This document shows positions 34,380 to 43,501 of a stretch of DNA of 64,000 nt, in pieces; the stretch's first letter is position 1, and every line of letters starts with the position of its first letter. The position numbers and the translations under genes were made by a program. The notes beneath the pieces were generated by a model that was given only the letters and a program-made list of their open reading frames with translations, had not been told where the DNA came from and did no database searches. Location: contig JAHZGC010000020.1 in NCBI GenBank assembly GCA_019421015.1, positions 5,822 through 69,821 of the forward strand, given 5' to 3'. The stretch is from Coriobacteriaceae bacterium (GTDB taxonomy: Bacteria; Actinomycetota; Coriobacteriia; Coriobacteriales; UMGS124).

Positions 34380-35975
34380 ATGAACACCACCCGCCGTCAG
34401 TTTGTGACCGCCTCGACCGCCCTGGCCGCCGCCTCTCTCGCCTCCACAGGTATAGCGGTCGCCGCAGAGGAGCGGGAGGGGCTCTCGACGCCCTCTTTTC
34501 TGCACGCCCCCGCACCCGTGAGCGAATCGGCCATTGCCCAGACCATCGACGCCGACGTTTTAGTGGTAGGTGCCGGCGTGGCCGGCATGAGCGCAGCCCG
34601 TTCGGCCGCCGAAGCGGGTGCCAAGGTCGTGGTGGTGGAGAAGGCCGCCCGCCCCATGTGCCGCGGCAACTTTGGCTGCCAGATCGGCGCCATCGACTCG
34701 AGCTACCAGCGTTCGCACGGCCTTGCCGTAGACAAGCGCGCCCTGGTCGAGCGTTATCAGCGCGACACCCTCCAGTGCTCCAACCAGTTCTTTATCCAGT
34801 ACTGGGCCGACCACTCGGGTGAGACGGTGGACTGGGCCCTGGCCGCCTGCCCCGACGTCGTGGAGCTTGACCTGGGCGACCGGAGCGCCATGGCGTCCCT
34901 CGCCGACGGACAGGTGGCGATTCTGGGCTACGAGGAGGTCGGCAACCCCGCCGACGACCGCTACCCCGCCTTCAACACCAAGTTGGTCATCGGCACTAAC
35001 AACACCGAGCTCAACGAAGGCGGCTTCAACGACATGCTGGGCCACTTCGAGACCATCGTCGAGGACAACGGCGGCGTGTTCCTGTTCAACACCTTTGGCC
35101 GCTACCTAGAAAAAGACGACGAGAACCGCGCGACCGGGCTTATCGCCCAGGCCCAAGATGGCAGCTACCTGCGCATAAACGCCGGCGCCACGATCTTGGC
35201 CTGCGGCGACTTTGCCAGCAACCAGGTCATGCGCGACTACTACGCCCCTCAATGCTCCCAGCTCATGTGCCTCTTTAACGGCAGCGACTGCGAGGGCAAC
35301 GTCTGCAACACCGGCGACGGCCACCTCATGGCCATCTGGGCCGGCGGCCACATGGAGTGCGGCCCCTATGCGCCCATGGCGCACCTCTCGAACGTCAACG
35401 ACGTGTTGATCGTGAACCGCAAGGGAGAGCGCGTGGGCAACGAGGACTTGGGCGCACAGTCCATCACCAACCTGATCCTGCACCAGCCCGGCCAGCAGGT
35501 CTTCGTGGTGTCGGGGGCGTCGCGCGGGTCTGTGGTACTCGATCCAGGCCCCTTTGGTAAGCCCTGCGAAGAACCCTTCGACGATTTCGGAGCCATGGCC
35601 GCCGCGATAGGCGAACACTGCGACCCGGCGGTGCTCGAGGCCACAGTAACCCGCTACAACCAAATGTGCGCCGCAGGAGAAGACACCCAGTACGGCAAGG
35701 ACTCCCGATTCATGGTTGAACTCGACGCTCCCTACTATGCAACGCCGGCTGCGCCGGGCAACCTGCTGGTGATCATGGGCGGCATCGCCTGCAACAACGA
35801 CTGCCAGGTGCTTGACGAGAACGACAACGAGATCCCCGGCCTCTTCGTGGTGGGCAACAACCAGGGCGGACGCTTTGGCGCCGAGTACCCCATGACGGCC
35901 CCGGGCATCAGCCACGGCATCGCGTTCACGCTCGGCCGCTATGTGGGGCAGCGCGCCGTGGAACTCATGGGATAG
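34380..35975 (+). CDS. Tat-exported FAD-dependent reductase
   Basis: Extracytoplasmic flavoprotein, 531 residues. Tat signal TRRQFVTASTALAAAS at residues 4-29 (VAA cleavage). The FAD fold (ADVLVVGAGVAGMSAARSAA) is near 58-77, GCQIGAIDSSYQRSHG near 97, MGGIACNNDCQVLDENDN near 465, and GLFVVGNNQGGRFGAEYP...GISHGIAFTLGRYVG at the end. ATG 34380 follows AAAGGAA. The divergent neighbour is the LuxR membrane regulator. The region before the FAD fold (TPSFLHAPAPVSESAIAQTID) resembles that of 30941, so the two are likely paralogues. Substrate unknown. Confidence 0.9.
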   Translation: MNTTRRQFVTASTALAAASLASTGIAVAAEEREGLSTPSFLHAPAPVSESAIAQTIDADVLVVGAGVAGMSAARSAAEAGAKVVVVEKAARPMCRGNFGCQIGAIDSSYQRSHGLAVDKRALVERYQRDTLQCSNQFFIQYWADHSGETVDWALAACPDVVELDLGDRSAMASLADGQVAILGYEEVGNPADDRYPAFNTKLVIGTNNTELNEGGFNDMLGHFETIVEDNGGVFLFNTFGRYLEKDDENRATGLIAQAQDGSYLRINAGATILACGDFASNQVMRDYYAPQCSQLMCLFNGSDCEGNVCNTGDGHLMAIWAGGHMECGPYAPMAHLSNVNDVLIVNRKGERVGNEDLGAQSITNLILHQPGQQVFVVSGASRGSVVLDPGPFGKPCEEPFDDFGAMAAAIGEHCDPAVLEATVTRYNQMCAAGEDTQYGKDSRFMVELDAPYYATPAAPGNLLVIMGGIACNNDCQVLDENDNEIPGLFVVGNNQGGRFGAEYPMTAPGISHGIAFTLGRYVGQRAVELMG

Positions 35976-36076
35976 ACAGGCGCGCCCATAGCGCCCACGC
36001 GTGCGGCCCCACAGGCGTGTGGCGGAACGGCGACTGCCCCGCGGCGAGGCGGCGGTGGGGCAGTCGCGCATCGCAG

Positions 36077-36154
36077 AAATCTCCTCACGATGGATCTCTC
36101 GATTAGGGCAATCCTGGGATGTTTTCACAACTGATGACTATCGTGAGGAGATTT
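36077..36154. repeat. Family C inverted-repeat element, copy 1 (before the histidine kinase)
   Basis: Arms AAATCTCCTCACGAT (36077) and ATCGTGAGGAGATTT (36140) are perfect inverted repeats around 48 bp containing GGCAATCCTGGGAT. A second copy sits at 41172-41252, upstream of the cognate response-regulator gene. Confidence 0.75.
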
Positions 36155-36248
36155 GGCCCGGTGCCCCCGGGGGCCGCCCCCTCTTCCCCCGTCCCCGCTT
36201 TGCTACAATCGTCCCACCTATCCCCTGCCTGCCGCAAAAAGGTTCCCC

Positions 36249-38030
36249 ATGGCAAAGCGCGCCGTCATAGCCGTCATCGAGTTCGCAGTCCTCTTCGCCG
36301 CCACCTTCGGCGCGTGCTGGGCGCTCAACAACGCGACGCCGCGCCTTTCGTACGGCGCCGTCCTCGACGCCCGGCAGGCGGAGACCGGGTCGTTTGTGAG
36401 CGGGTGGGTCGACGACCCCGCCACCGGCCGCCTACGGTTCCAGTTCAATGCGCCAGACGAGCTGCCACAGCTCACGCTTACCGTCGCCAACACCCATTCG
36501 TTCGACCTCTACCAGAACGACCGGCTCGTCTACAGCTACGACGACACGCGGCCGGCCGAACGCCTGCAGTCGATCCCGCTCGAAAAAGCCTCCGGCACCG
36601 TCGTGCTCGGCCTGGAATTCAAAACGTTCGGCGGGATCATCCGCTCGATGCTCGGCGCCACGCAGCAGATGGACGCCTACCAGGACGCAGGCCGCCTGAT
36701 CTTTGTCCTCTGCATGGGCATGCTCCTGGCGGTGCTCCTGTACTGCGCGAGCCTCCTCATGCGCAACCCCGACAACACCATTCCCCTGTACATGATCGCG
36801 CTCATCGTGCTGGTGGCCCTGCGCGACATTCCCCAGAGCTTCCCCGTGGCCTCCCAGCTCCTGGCAACGGCCTCGCGGCAGACGCTCAACCTGGCCATGA
36901 TAGGTGGCATGGCCCTGATGTCGGCGCGCTACGTGTTCTCCCCCTTCTTCGAGCAGCACCGGCGGCTCGAGCTGGGCCTTGTGCTCGGCGTCGTCGCCTT
37001 TGCACTCTCCTCGCTCGTCTACAAGGTCTTTTGGGTCTCCCTGGCAAGCCTGTTCGCCCTGCACCTGGCCTGCGCGGCCATTCTCGTCTGCGGCATCGCC
37101 CGGCGCATCCCCTGGTGCCCCCTGCTGCTGGCGGGCTTCTCGTTCGCCTTCGCCGTGTTCTCCTTCTACTTCATGGTGGACCTCGGGGTGTTCCCCGCCG
37201 GCAAGCTCTCGATGCAGGTGTACGTGATCCAGTTCTACGCCATCCCCTTCCTCTTTGCCTGCATGACGGTACTCAACAGGCAGTTCGTGCAAGAGCACGC
37301 CGACCTCAAGCGCATCAACCGCGAGCTCGACGCCGAGGTCGAAGACCGCGTGGCCAAGTTGCGTTCCGTGGAAGCCCAAAAGCGCCAACTCGAAATCAAC
37401 GTCTTTCACGACCTGCGCACACCGCTGTTCGTGGCCGAAGGCTGCATCGAGCGCATACGAGGCGGAGAAGACCTCGGCACGCAGCTTGCCCTGCTCGACG
37501 GCCGCGTGGGCTTCATGAAACGCCTCACCGAGGACCTCTTTTTGATTGGCAAGCTCGAGAGCGGGGAGCTGCTGTTGGTGGAGGATCGCGTGGATCTCAA
37601 TCCCCTGTGCCGCAGGCAGCTGGACGCTTGCGGCCCGCTCGCCCGAGAACGCGGTGTTGAGCTCGAGGGCGACCTGGCCCTAGAGCGCTGCGTCTGGGGC
37701 GACGAGTATCGCATCGAGCAGGTGCTGCAAAACCTGCTGACCAACGCCATAGCGCACACCCCCGCCGGAGGCCGCGTAACCCTTGCCGTAGACGGCGACG
37801 ATGCCTCAACCCGTGTGTGCGTGCAAAACACCGGCCGCGGCATCGAACCCCAGGCCTTGGAGCACGTCTTCGAACGCTACTACCACGAGGCCACCACCGA
37901 GTCGCGCGACTCCTCGGGGCTGGGTCTGGCCATCGCCTGGCAGATTATGCAGGCGCACCGTGGCAGCCTCTCGGCCACAAGCACCGTGGGCCAGGAAACC
38001 ACGTTCACAGCCACCTTCCCCGCCATATAG
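36249..38030 (+). CDS. Sensor histidine kinase with 7TMR-type membrane domain
   Basis: Membrane sensor kinase, 593 residues. A first helix (about 7-27) is followed by an extracytoplasmic beta-rich domain (about 30-155), then seven hydrophobic helices to about 340, as in 7TM-DISM receptors. A coiled coil leads to the H-box (FHDLRTPL, His near 387), an N-box (LQNLLTNAIAHT) near 497, and G-boxes (NTGRGIEP; DSSGLGLAIAWQIM). ATG 36249 follows AAAAAGG. The partner is probably the OmpR-type regulator at 40349, with the reductase at 38282 between them as a likely target. Ends at a T-tailed hairpin. Confidence 0.9.
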   Translation: MAKRAVIAVIEFAVLFAATFGACWALNNATPRLSYGAVLDARQAETGSFVSGWVDDPATGRLRFQFNAPDELPQLTLTVANTHSFDLYQNDRLVYSYDDTRPAERLQSIPLEKASGTVVLGLEFKTFGGIIRSMLGATQQMDAYQDAGRLIFVLCMGMLLAVLLYCASLLMRNPDNTIPLYMIALIVLVALRDIPQSFPVASQLLATASRQTLNLAMIGGMALMSARYVFSPFFEQHRRLELGLVLGVVAFALSSLVYKVFWVSLASLFALHLACAAILVCGIARRIPWCPLLLAGFSFAFAVFSFYFMVDLGVFPAGKLSMQVYVIQFYAIPFLFACMTVLNRQFVQEHADLKRINRELDAEVEDRVAKLRSVEAQKRQLEINVFHDLRTPLFVAEGCIERIRGGEDLGTQLALLDGRVGFMKRLTEDLFLIGKLESGELLLVEDRVDLNPLCRRQLDACGPLARERGVELEGDLALERCVWGDEYRIEQVLQNLLTNAIAHTPAGGRVTLAVDGDDASTRVCVQNTGRGIEPQALEHVFERYYHEATTESRDSSGLGLAIAWQIMQAHRGSLSATSTVGQETTFTATFPAI

Positions 38031-38127
38031 GACCGTCCCACAAAGCCGGATGTTAAAAAGTTCTAAAACGGCAGCTCTCACCAACCAAGCCCTCTACCTG
38101 CCTAAACCGTAGGCCTTCCATCTCCTC

Positions 38128-38168
38128 CGCCCCGGTTTTTCGCCCCCGGGGGGCCCGGGTTTTTAATT
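38128..38168 (+). terminator. Rho-independent terminator after the histidine kinase
   Basis: CGCCCCGG (38128) pairs with CCGGGG (about 38146) in a GC-rich hairpin, followed by GGCCCGGGTTTTTAATTT. The T tract near 38160 makes this the most canonical terminator in the window. Confidence 0.65.
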
Positions 38169-38281
38169 TCCCTTTGACCCTCTTTGCGGTTGCCCTCCCC
38201 TATGCTTCGCCCCGTTCAAAGCCGCGCGCCCCTAGCTGCGGCTCGCCCATCGCACGATCATCAACATCGAAAGGGGAACCC

Positions 38282-40225
38282 ATGGAAACCGCGAACACCG
38301 TCACCCGCCGCGACCTCGTCAAGCAAGGCGCCCTGGGGGTAGCCGGGGCCGCCGCCCTCGGCATTTTTGGCGAGATGCCCCAGACCGGCTACGCCGCCGA
38401 GCAGGAGGCTCCGGCCAGGGAGGTCGTGAGCTTCAACGGCGTGGTCAACCCGGCGCCCATGACCGGCGACGGCCGCTACGTGACCAAGACCATGGGCCAC
38501 GAGGACTACATCTACGTGGCCACGACCCTGCGCGAGGGCGCCATCACCGAGTGCCGGGTGCTCAGCCACAAGGAGACCATCGGCATCGGCAGCTTCGCCT
38601 GCGCCCGCATTCCCGCCGCGATCGTCGAGCACCAGAGCGTGAACGTCCCCAACCTGCGCGGCTGCTCCATCACATCGATGGCCATCAAGCGCGCCGTGGA
38701 GGAGGCCATCGAGCAGGCCGGCTACGACCTGGCCGACTTCAGCGCCGAGGTAATCGAGCCCAACGTGGACGCCCAGGAGACCCTCGACGTGGACGCCGTG
38801 GTCGTGGGCGCCGGCAACGCGGGCCTGGTGTGCGCCGCCAAGCTGGCCGACGAGGGGCTGAACGTACTCGTGCTCGAGAAGCACGCCATCCCCGGCGGCT
38901 CCTGGGGCATGACCTACTCGGGCATCTGGGCGGCCGGCACCCGCGCCATCAACGGCTACAACGTCGACGGCAGCGTGCCGCCCAACTATGCCAGCATCGA
39001 CGGCCTCATCGAGTCGCTGGCCCGCTACAACCAGGACGACTGCGTGGACCGCTACAACGGCGCCAACCCCTTCGCCAAGCAGTCCTATCCGGCAGCCACC
39101 CGCGCCGTCGACTGGATGACCGACTGCGGCGTGGGCTTCATGCCCCTCGGCATGTACGAGGGCGCCTTCAGCGCCGGCTTCACCAGCTACTTTGCCCCCG
39201 GCATCTACATGGGCGGCGCCGGCTACGCGCTCATGGCCATGGCCCAGCGCCTCGAGAAGCTGCCCAACGCCGAGGTCAAGTACATGGTCAAGGCCACCGA
39301 GCTCATCCAGGACGAGAGCGGCCGCGTCACCGGCGTCAGGGCCCAGGGCCTCAAGTCCGACGACTCCCCCAACGGCTACGAGCTCACCGTGAACGCCAAG
39401 GCCGTGGTGCTGGCCACCGGCAGCTACGCCCTGAACCGCGAGCTGCTCGAAGAGTACGAGCCCCGCTTCGCCGACCAGACCTACCACTGCTGCAGCGCCT
39501 CGACCGGCGACGGCCACCAGATGGCCCTCAAGGCCGGCAGCAAGATGGAGTGCACCGGCATCCAGTTCCCCGCCTACCCGGCGACCACCTCGTTCTTCGA
39601 GATCGCCTTCATCGACGTGCACTCCCCCATCGTGACCGTGAACGGCAACGGCGGCTTCATCGGCCGCACGGGCACCTCGCACGCCGACCTCTCGATGGCC
39701 CTGCTCGACGAGAACAACGGCGGCCGCTTCTTCTGCGTGCTCGACGCCTCGGCCGAGCCCACGCTGCGCTACCTGCCCTCCATGGGCTACGACACCTACA
39801 AGGCCCTCTACAACCGCGGCGAGCTGCTGTACTACCAGACCGCCGAGGACGCCGCCGCCGACCTCGACCTGCCCGAGCTCCCCGAGTTCCTGGCCGAGAA
39901 CAACCGAGCCGCCCTCGCCAACGAGCCCGACCGCTACGGGCGCACCTGCCGCTACATGGAGCTGGGCTCGGGCATCTTCGTGATCCCCATGATGCCCCTG
40001 CACTACCTCACGCCCTCGGGCATCTGCATCGACCCCGAGCAGCGCGTGCTCACCGACGAGTACCTCATGGACGGAGACAACACCGTGATCGAGGGCCTCT
40101 ACGCCGTGGGCGACGTTCCCGGCACCATCTCGACGCGCGAGGGCCGCGGCTACCTGAACGGCCATCCGTTGGCCATCGCCTCGGGCTACCTGGCCGCCGA
40201 GACGATCCAGAAGGACCTGGCGTAA
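38282..40225 (+). CDS. Tat-exported FMN-binding/FAD-dependent reductase
   Basis: Extracytoplasmic two-flavin reductase, 647 residues. Tat signal TRRDLVKQGALGVAG at residues 8-38. An FMN-binding domain (about 45-160) follows, with RGCSITS near 123 in the place of the SGATxTS flavinylation motif; a hydroxyl residue remains at the attachment position, so covalent FMN is possible but non-canonical. The FAD fold (DAVVVGAGNAGLVCAAKLA) is near 175, and the C-terminal block reads GLYAVGDVPGT...RGYLNGHPLAIASGYLA. It is flanked by a histidine kinase and its regulator, so control is probably by that two-component system. Substrate unknown. Confidence 0.9.
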   Translation: METANTVTRRDLVKQGALGVAGAAALGIFGEMPQTGYAAEQEAPAREVVSFNGVVNPAPMTGDGRYVTKTMGHEDYIYVATTLREGAITECRVLSHKETIGIGSFACARIPAAIVEHQSVNVPNLRGCSITSMAIKRAVEEAIEQAGYDLADFSAEVIEPNVDAQETLDVDAVVVGAGNAGLVCAAKLADEGLNVLVLEKHAIPGGSWGMTYSGIWAAGTRAINGYNVDGSVPPNYASIDGLIESLARYNQDDCVDRYNGANPFAKQSYPAATRAVDWMTDCGVGFMPLGMYEGAFSAGFTSYFAPGIYMGGAGYALMAMAQRLEKLPNAEVKYMVKATELIQDESGRVTGVRAQGLKSDDSPNGYELTVNAKAVVLATGSYALNRELLEEYEPRFADQTYHCCSASTGDGHQMALKAGSKMECTGIQFPAYPATTSFFEIAFIDVHSPIVTVNGNGGFIGRTGTSHADLSMALLDENNGGRFFCVLDASAEPTLRYLPSMGYDTYKALYNRGELLYYQTAEDAAADLDLPELPEFLAENNRAALANEPDRYGRTCRYMELGSGIFVIPMMPLHYLTPSGICIDPEQRVLTDEYLMDGDNTVIEGLYAVGDVPGTISTREGRGYLNGHPLAIASGYLAAETIQKDLA

Positions 40226-40348
40226 CCCGCGCGGCAAGCCAAGGCACACGCGAGAATGCAGCACGCCGGAGCCCGTAAGCCTGAGCGGAAACGCGGTGAC
40301 GGTAGTTTCTTGGGACTGCAGTAAACCCCGGCCGAGAAGCCCTTGGAG

Positions 40349-41056
40349 CTACGAGGACTTCTCCGCCGTGCCTTTGGGGTCGAAGTAGTAGCCCTTGCCC
40401 CAAGCGCTCTTGAGATACCGGGGCTGCTTGGGGTCGTCCTCGATCTTCTTGCGCAGGTTGTGGATGTGCACGGTGACGGTTCGCACGTCGCCGTAGCTGG
40501 GCCGTCCCCACACCTCGCTGTAGAGGTCGCCGGCCGCGATGTACTCGTGGGGGTGCTGCATGAAGTAGCACAGGATCTTGTACTCCATGGGCAGCAGCTC
40601 GACGGTTTCGCGGCCTTTCTTGAGCTCGCGGGCGCGCACATCCAGCGAGAACCCCTTGCACGTGAGCTTGCGGGCGGGCTGCTGCTCGCGGTCCATCTGG
40701 ACGCGGCGCAGGTTCGCCTTGATGCGAGCGTCGAGGATCTTGTTGTCGAACGGCTTGACGATGTAGTCGTCGCCGCCCATCTCAAGCGCCCGGATGATCG
40801 TGTCGCCCTCCTGTACGGAACTTACAAATATGATGGGGCACGAGTACCACTTGCGCAGCGACGCGCACAGCTTCACGCCGTCGACGTCGGGCAGCATGAT
40901 GTCGAGCAGGATCACATCAAACGCGTCGTGCGCCCGGGCGAGCGCCTCGCCGGCAGTGGGCACCCAGGTGAGTTCGTAGCCGCCGCTCTGCTCAAAGTAG
41001 TAGCGGACTATGTCGGCGATCGTCTCGTCGTCTTCTACCATGAGGACCCTGACCAT
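40349..41056 (-). CDS. OmpR-family response regulator
   Basis: A 235-residue DNA-binding response regulator. The receiver domain has the acidic pair EDD at residues 8-10, the phospho-acceptor Asp in VILLDIMLPD near 54, and the Lys in DYIVKPFD near 104. The C-terminal OmpR winged helix includes ELLPMEYKILCYFMQHP and VRTVTVHIHNLRKKIEDD, ending in GKGYYFDPK. I chose ATG 41056 (AAAGGAA upstream) over longer in-frame starts. It converges with the 38282 reductase and lies 2.3 kb from the kinase at 36249. Each kinase/regulator gene has a family C repeat upstream. Confidence 0.92.
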   Translation of the reverse strand: MVRVLMVEDDETIADIVRYYFEQSGGYELTWVPTAGEALARAHDAFDVILLDIMLPDVDGVKLCASLRKWYSCPIIFVSSVQEGDTIIRALEMGGDDYIVKPFDNKILDARIKANLRRVQMDREQQPARKLTCKGFSLDVRARELKKGRETVELLPMEYKILCYFMQHPHEYIAAGDLYSEVWGRPSYGDVRTVTVHIHNLRKKIEDDPKQPRYLKSAWGKGYYFDPKGTAEKSS

Positions 41057-41171
41057 GGGGCGGTTCCTTTGCGAGGTTGGAGGGAGAAGGGGCCCATTGT
41101 AGCACGGGCAGAAGATGGCAGGCGATTGCCAAGGGGGCACGATCACCACAGAGCAGGTGGCCTTCCGTCGT

Positions 41172-41252
41172 AAAAACTCCTCACGACAGGCCCCTCGATC
41201 GAGGCAATCCTGGGATAATTTCACGGTTCATGGCTATCGTGAGGGATTTTGG
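41172..41252. repeat. Family C inverted-repeat element, copy 2 (before the response regulator)
   Basis: AAAAACTCCTCACGA (41173) and ATCGTGAGGGATTTT (41236) form the arms. The centre with CGATCGAGGCAATCCTGGGATAA closely matches copy 1 at 36077-36154. It lies 116 bp upstream of the minus-strand regulator start. Confidence 0.75.
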
Positions 41253-41309
41253 CCGTTGCTCGCCAGAACCTGCAAACGCCGACGAGCAACTTGGCTCCCG
41301 TCCTTACCC

Positions 41310-41430
41310 CTATGCCCCCTCGAACTCGTCGAGCAGGTCAATCAGCTCTTGGCGCGCATGTACGGCCGTCTTGGCGAAGACGCGGCGCACGTAGGTCTTG
41401 ACGGTGTTCTCGCTCACCCCGAGCTCCGGC
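41310..41430 (-). pseudogene. C-terminal stub of a LuxR-family regulator
   Basis: About 40 codons encoding ELGVSENTVKTYVRRVFAK and then HARQELIDLLDEF, the recognition helix and end of a LuxR DNA-binding domain. Reading back towards its N-terminus, the match stops near 41431, where the opposite strand becomes reductase-coding. The regulator's membrane domain is absent. Confidence 0.8.
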
Positions 41431-42170
41431 GCCTTCGACACGAGCCGTACCATCGGCTTCATCGAGCAGCCCGCCTTCGCCGAGATGGGCCTGGCCGAGC
41501 AGCGCGCCCGCGAGCAGGGCTTCGACGCCAACTACCGTCCCAATAGCAATGACAACCACCCCATCTGGAACATCCTCAAGCAGGGCAAGTGCATCTGGGT
41601 CAACGAGTGCGGCGAGCGCTTTGCCGACGAGTCGGTCGCCCGTCCCGAGGGCGGCGTGGCCGGCTGGGCCGCCAACGCGTTCCTCTCGCAGCGCAAGAGC
41701 TTCGCCGTGCTCGACGCCGCCGCCATCGAGATGCTGGGCCAGGACTGCATGGACCTGCTCAACAGCGCCAACGACCACAACACCAAGTTCCAGGGCCAGA
41801 CGCTCGAAGAACTGGCGACCGCCATGGGCATCGACCCCGCCGCGCTCCAGGCCACCGTCGCCCGCTACAACGAGCTCTGCGAGGCCGCCTCGGCGAGCGC
41901 CCCGAGAGCCTGATGTCCATCGGCGAGGGCCCCTACTTCGCCACCCAGCTGGGCGTGAGCCCCCTGTGCTCCACCGGCGGCGTCCGCGTGAACCGCCAGA
42001 TGCAGGCCTGCGACGTCGACTGGAACCCCATCGAGGGCCTCTACGTGCTCGGCGTCGACAGCTTCCCGTTCTACACGCAGATGTACTACTTCCAGCTGCC
42101 GGGCAGCGCCGTGGCCTTTGAGCTGCACTCGGGCCTCGTGGCCGCCCGCCACGCGGTGGAGAAGCTCTAA
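41431..42170 (+). pseudogene. FAD-dependent reductase lacking its N-terminal half, with a frameshift
   Basis: The C-terminal half of a fumarate reductase-like flavoprotein. It opens near DTSRTIGFIEQPAFAEMG, continues with HPIWNILKQGKCIWVNECG and ERFADESVARPEGG, and shifts frame near 41895 (after YNELCEA). It then reads SIGEGPYFATQLGVSPLC and EGLYVLGVDSFPFYTQ to the natural stop. The Tat signal and FAD-binding fold are missing. It resembles the 17265 product. A single deletion joining a divergent LuxR/reductase pair explains both this and the adjacent LuxR stub. Confidence 0.85.
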
Positions 42171-42354
42171 GGGCCAAAGACCCTACGAGGGGCCACGCGC
42201 CGTCCTAATCCTGAAGGCAAGCCGGTTTTAAAAGCCGACCAGCCTTGAACCCTGCGGCGGCACGTTGGGCCGAACGATCCCAGCGTGCCGCCGCCTCGCA
42301 TACCCCGGCCGACCGCCCGGGAGAACCGGGGCCATGCCGAATGGCCGGAGCGAC

Positions 42355-42626
42355 GGCACCAAAGTGACGTTGTGTAAGCGTCCATCGGACTGCACGGCAC
42401 CAAAGTGACGTTGTGTAACAGCACGCCGGACCATGTGGCACCAAATCCACGTTGTGTAAGCTCGGGGGCAGCCGGAAAACGTCGAGCCGGTGCCATACGA
42501 CCAGCTAGGCATCCCAAACGGTTACACAACGCCACTTTGGTGCCATTCTCCACCCAACGCCTTTACACAACTGAAATTCGGTGCCATCCGGACCCCCGGC
42601 CTTTTACACAACACTGGTTTGGTGCC
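42355..42626. repeat. Family B phased inverted repeat array
   Basis: The 485-bp gap (42171-42655) holds no gene but six copies of a 23-bp unit: direct at 42355, 42396 and 42437, inverted at 42522, 42563 and 42604. Within each arm the copies start exactly 41 bp apart. The unit is bipartite, GGCACC(A/G)AA-N5-GTTGTGTAA: the 9-bp ends are nearly invariant while the 5-bp middles (GTGAC, GTGAC, TCCAC, GTGGC, TTTCA, CCAGT) vary. The 18-bp spacers are unrelated to each other and not complementary across the array. The centre is 62 bp. Confidence 0.9.
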
Positions 42627-42655
42627 ACCGTACGTCGCCCTTCTGCGGCCCCGCC

Positions 42656-43348
42656 CTACCCCTGGCGCACCACCGCACCCGCGGGGCACGCCTCCAGGCA
42701 GGCCCCGCAGCGCAGGCAGTGGGACTGCTCGATGACGTAGGGATCGCCCGGCCCGATGCCCGGCTCGATGCAGCCCTGCGGGCAGACCCTCGCACATGCC
42801 CCGCACCCGATGCAGGCACCGGTGACGCGGTAGGGCTCGCGGGCCTCCGACCCGTCGGCACCGCCCCAGGCAAACGACGCGCGCTCGATGGGATGTTTCG
42901 AGAGGTCGAACCACTCGCCCGAGCCGCGCCACAGCCGCATGACCGTAAGAGAACGGCGCGCCTCCTCGTTGGGGTAGATGTCGAGCATGTAGGGGTTGCG
43001 GGCGAACAGCCTCGGGAGCAGCTGCGGGCCCTCCTCGCGCACCTCGCCCGCAACCGAGACCGCCACACGTTCCATGGTGCTCTCACCGACCATACCCGTG
43101 AACGCCAGGTAGCGACGTTCGGTGAGCCGGCGGTAGAAGCCCTTGCCGCGGGCCGTGAGAAACAGCAGACCGTCCTCGTCGCAGTCCATCATGTCGATGG
43201 CGGCGGTCACGGGATGGTCCGCGTCGTCGACCGTGGCCACCACCACGGTATGGATGCGTTCCACCACAAAGCGCAGGTAGTCGAGGTAGGTCCGCCGGTC
43301 AAGGTCGGACGGGAACGCGTAGGATTCGGACATGGGGTTCTTCTTCAT
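42656..43348 (-). CDS. PNPOx-like flavin-binding protein fused to a two-cluster ferredoxin
   Basis: A 230-residue cytoplasmic redox protein. Residues about 15-150 resemble the pyridoxamine 5'-phosphate oxidase-like split barrel that binds FMN (VVVATVDDADHPVTAAIDM, then FLTARGKGFYRRL). The C-terminal 60 residues carry two 4Fe-4S motifs, CIGCGACARVCPQGC and CLRCGACLEACP. The fusion suggests ferredoxin-to-FMN electron transfer to a small substrate. ATG 43348 follows GAGGAG. It lies downstream of an HxlR regulator gene on the same strand (154-bp gap), which may control it. Reaction unknown. Confidence 0.85.
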   Translation of the reverse strand: MKKNPMSESYAFPSDLDRRTYLDYLRFVVERIHTVVVATVDDADHPVTAAIDMMDCDEDGLLFLTARGKGFYRRLTERRYLAFTGMVGESTMERVAVSVAGEVREEGPQLLPRLFARNPYMLDIYPNEEARRSLTVMRLWRGSGEWFDLSKHPIERASFAWGGADGSEAREPYRVTGACIGCGACARVCPQGCIEPGIGPGDPYVIEQSHCLRCGACLEACPAGAVVRQG

Positions 43349-43501
43349 GGGGTTCTCCTCTTGGGTGGGGTCGGTCTGGGCGCGGTCAGGCCGCCGGCTC
43401 CCTTCGCCAATCCCTCAAACAAACCCCGCCAGCCTAAACCTGTGCCTTAGGCACAGGTCAAGCCGCGAATACAAAGCTTGGCTCCCATGGAACAGGCCAA
43501 C

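Noticed and set aside
41431..42170. Functional short reductase
   Set aside because: The FAD-binding fold and Tat signal are absent and the frame shifts near 41895.
42355..42626. Simple long hairpin or cruciform transcript
   Set aside because: Spacers between units are not complementary across the array, so only the short bipartite units could pair; exact phasing is better explained by protein binding.
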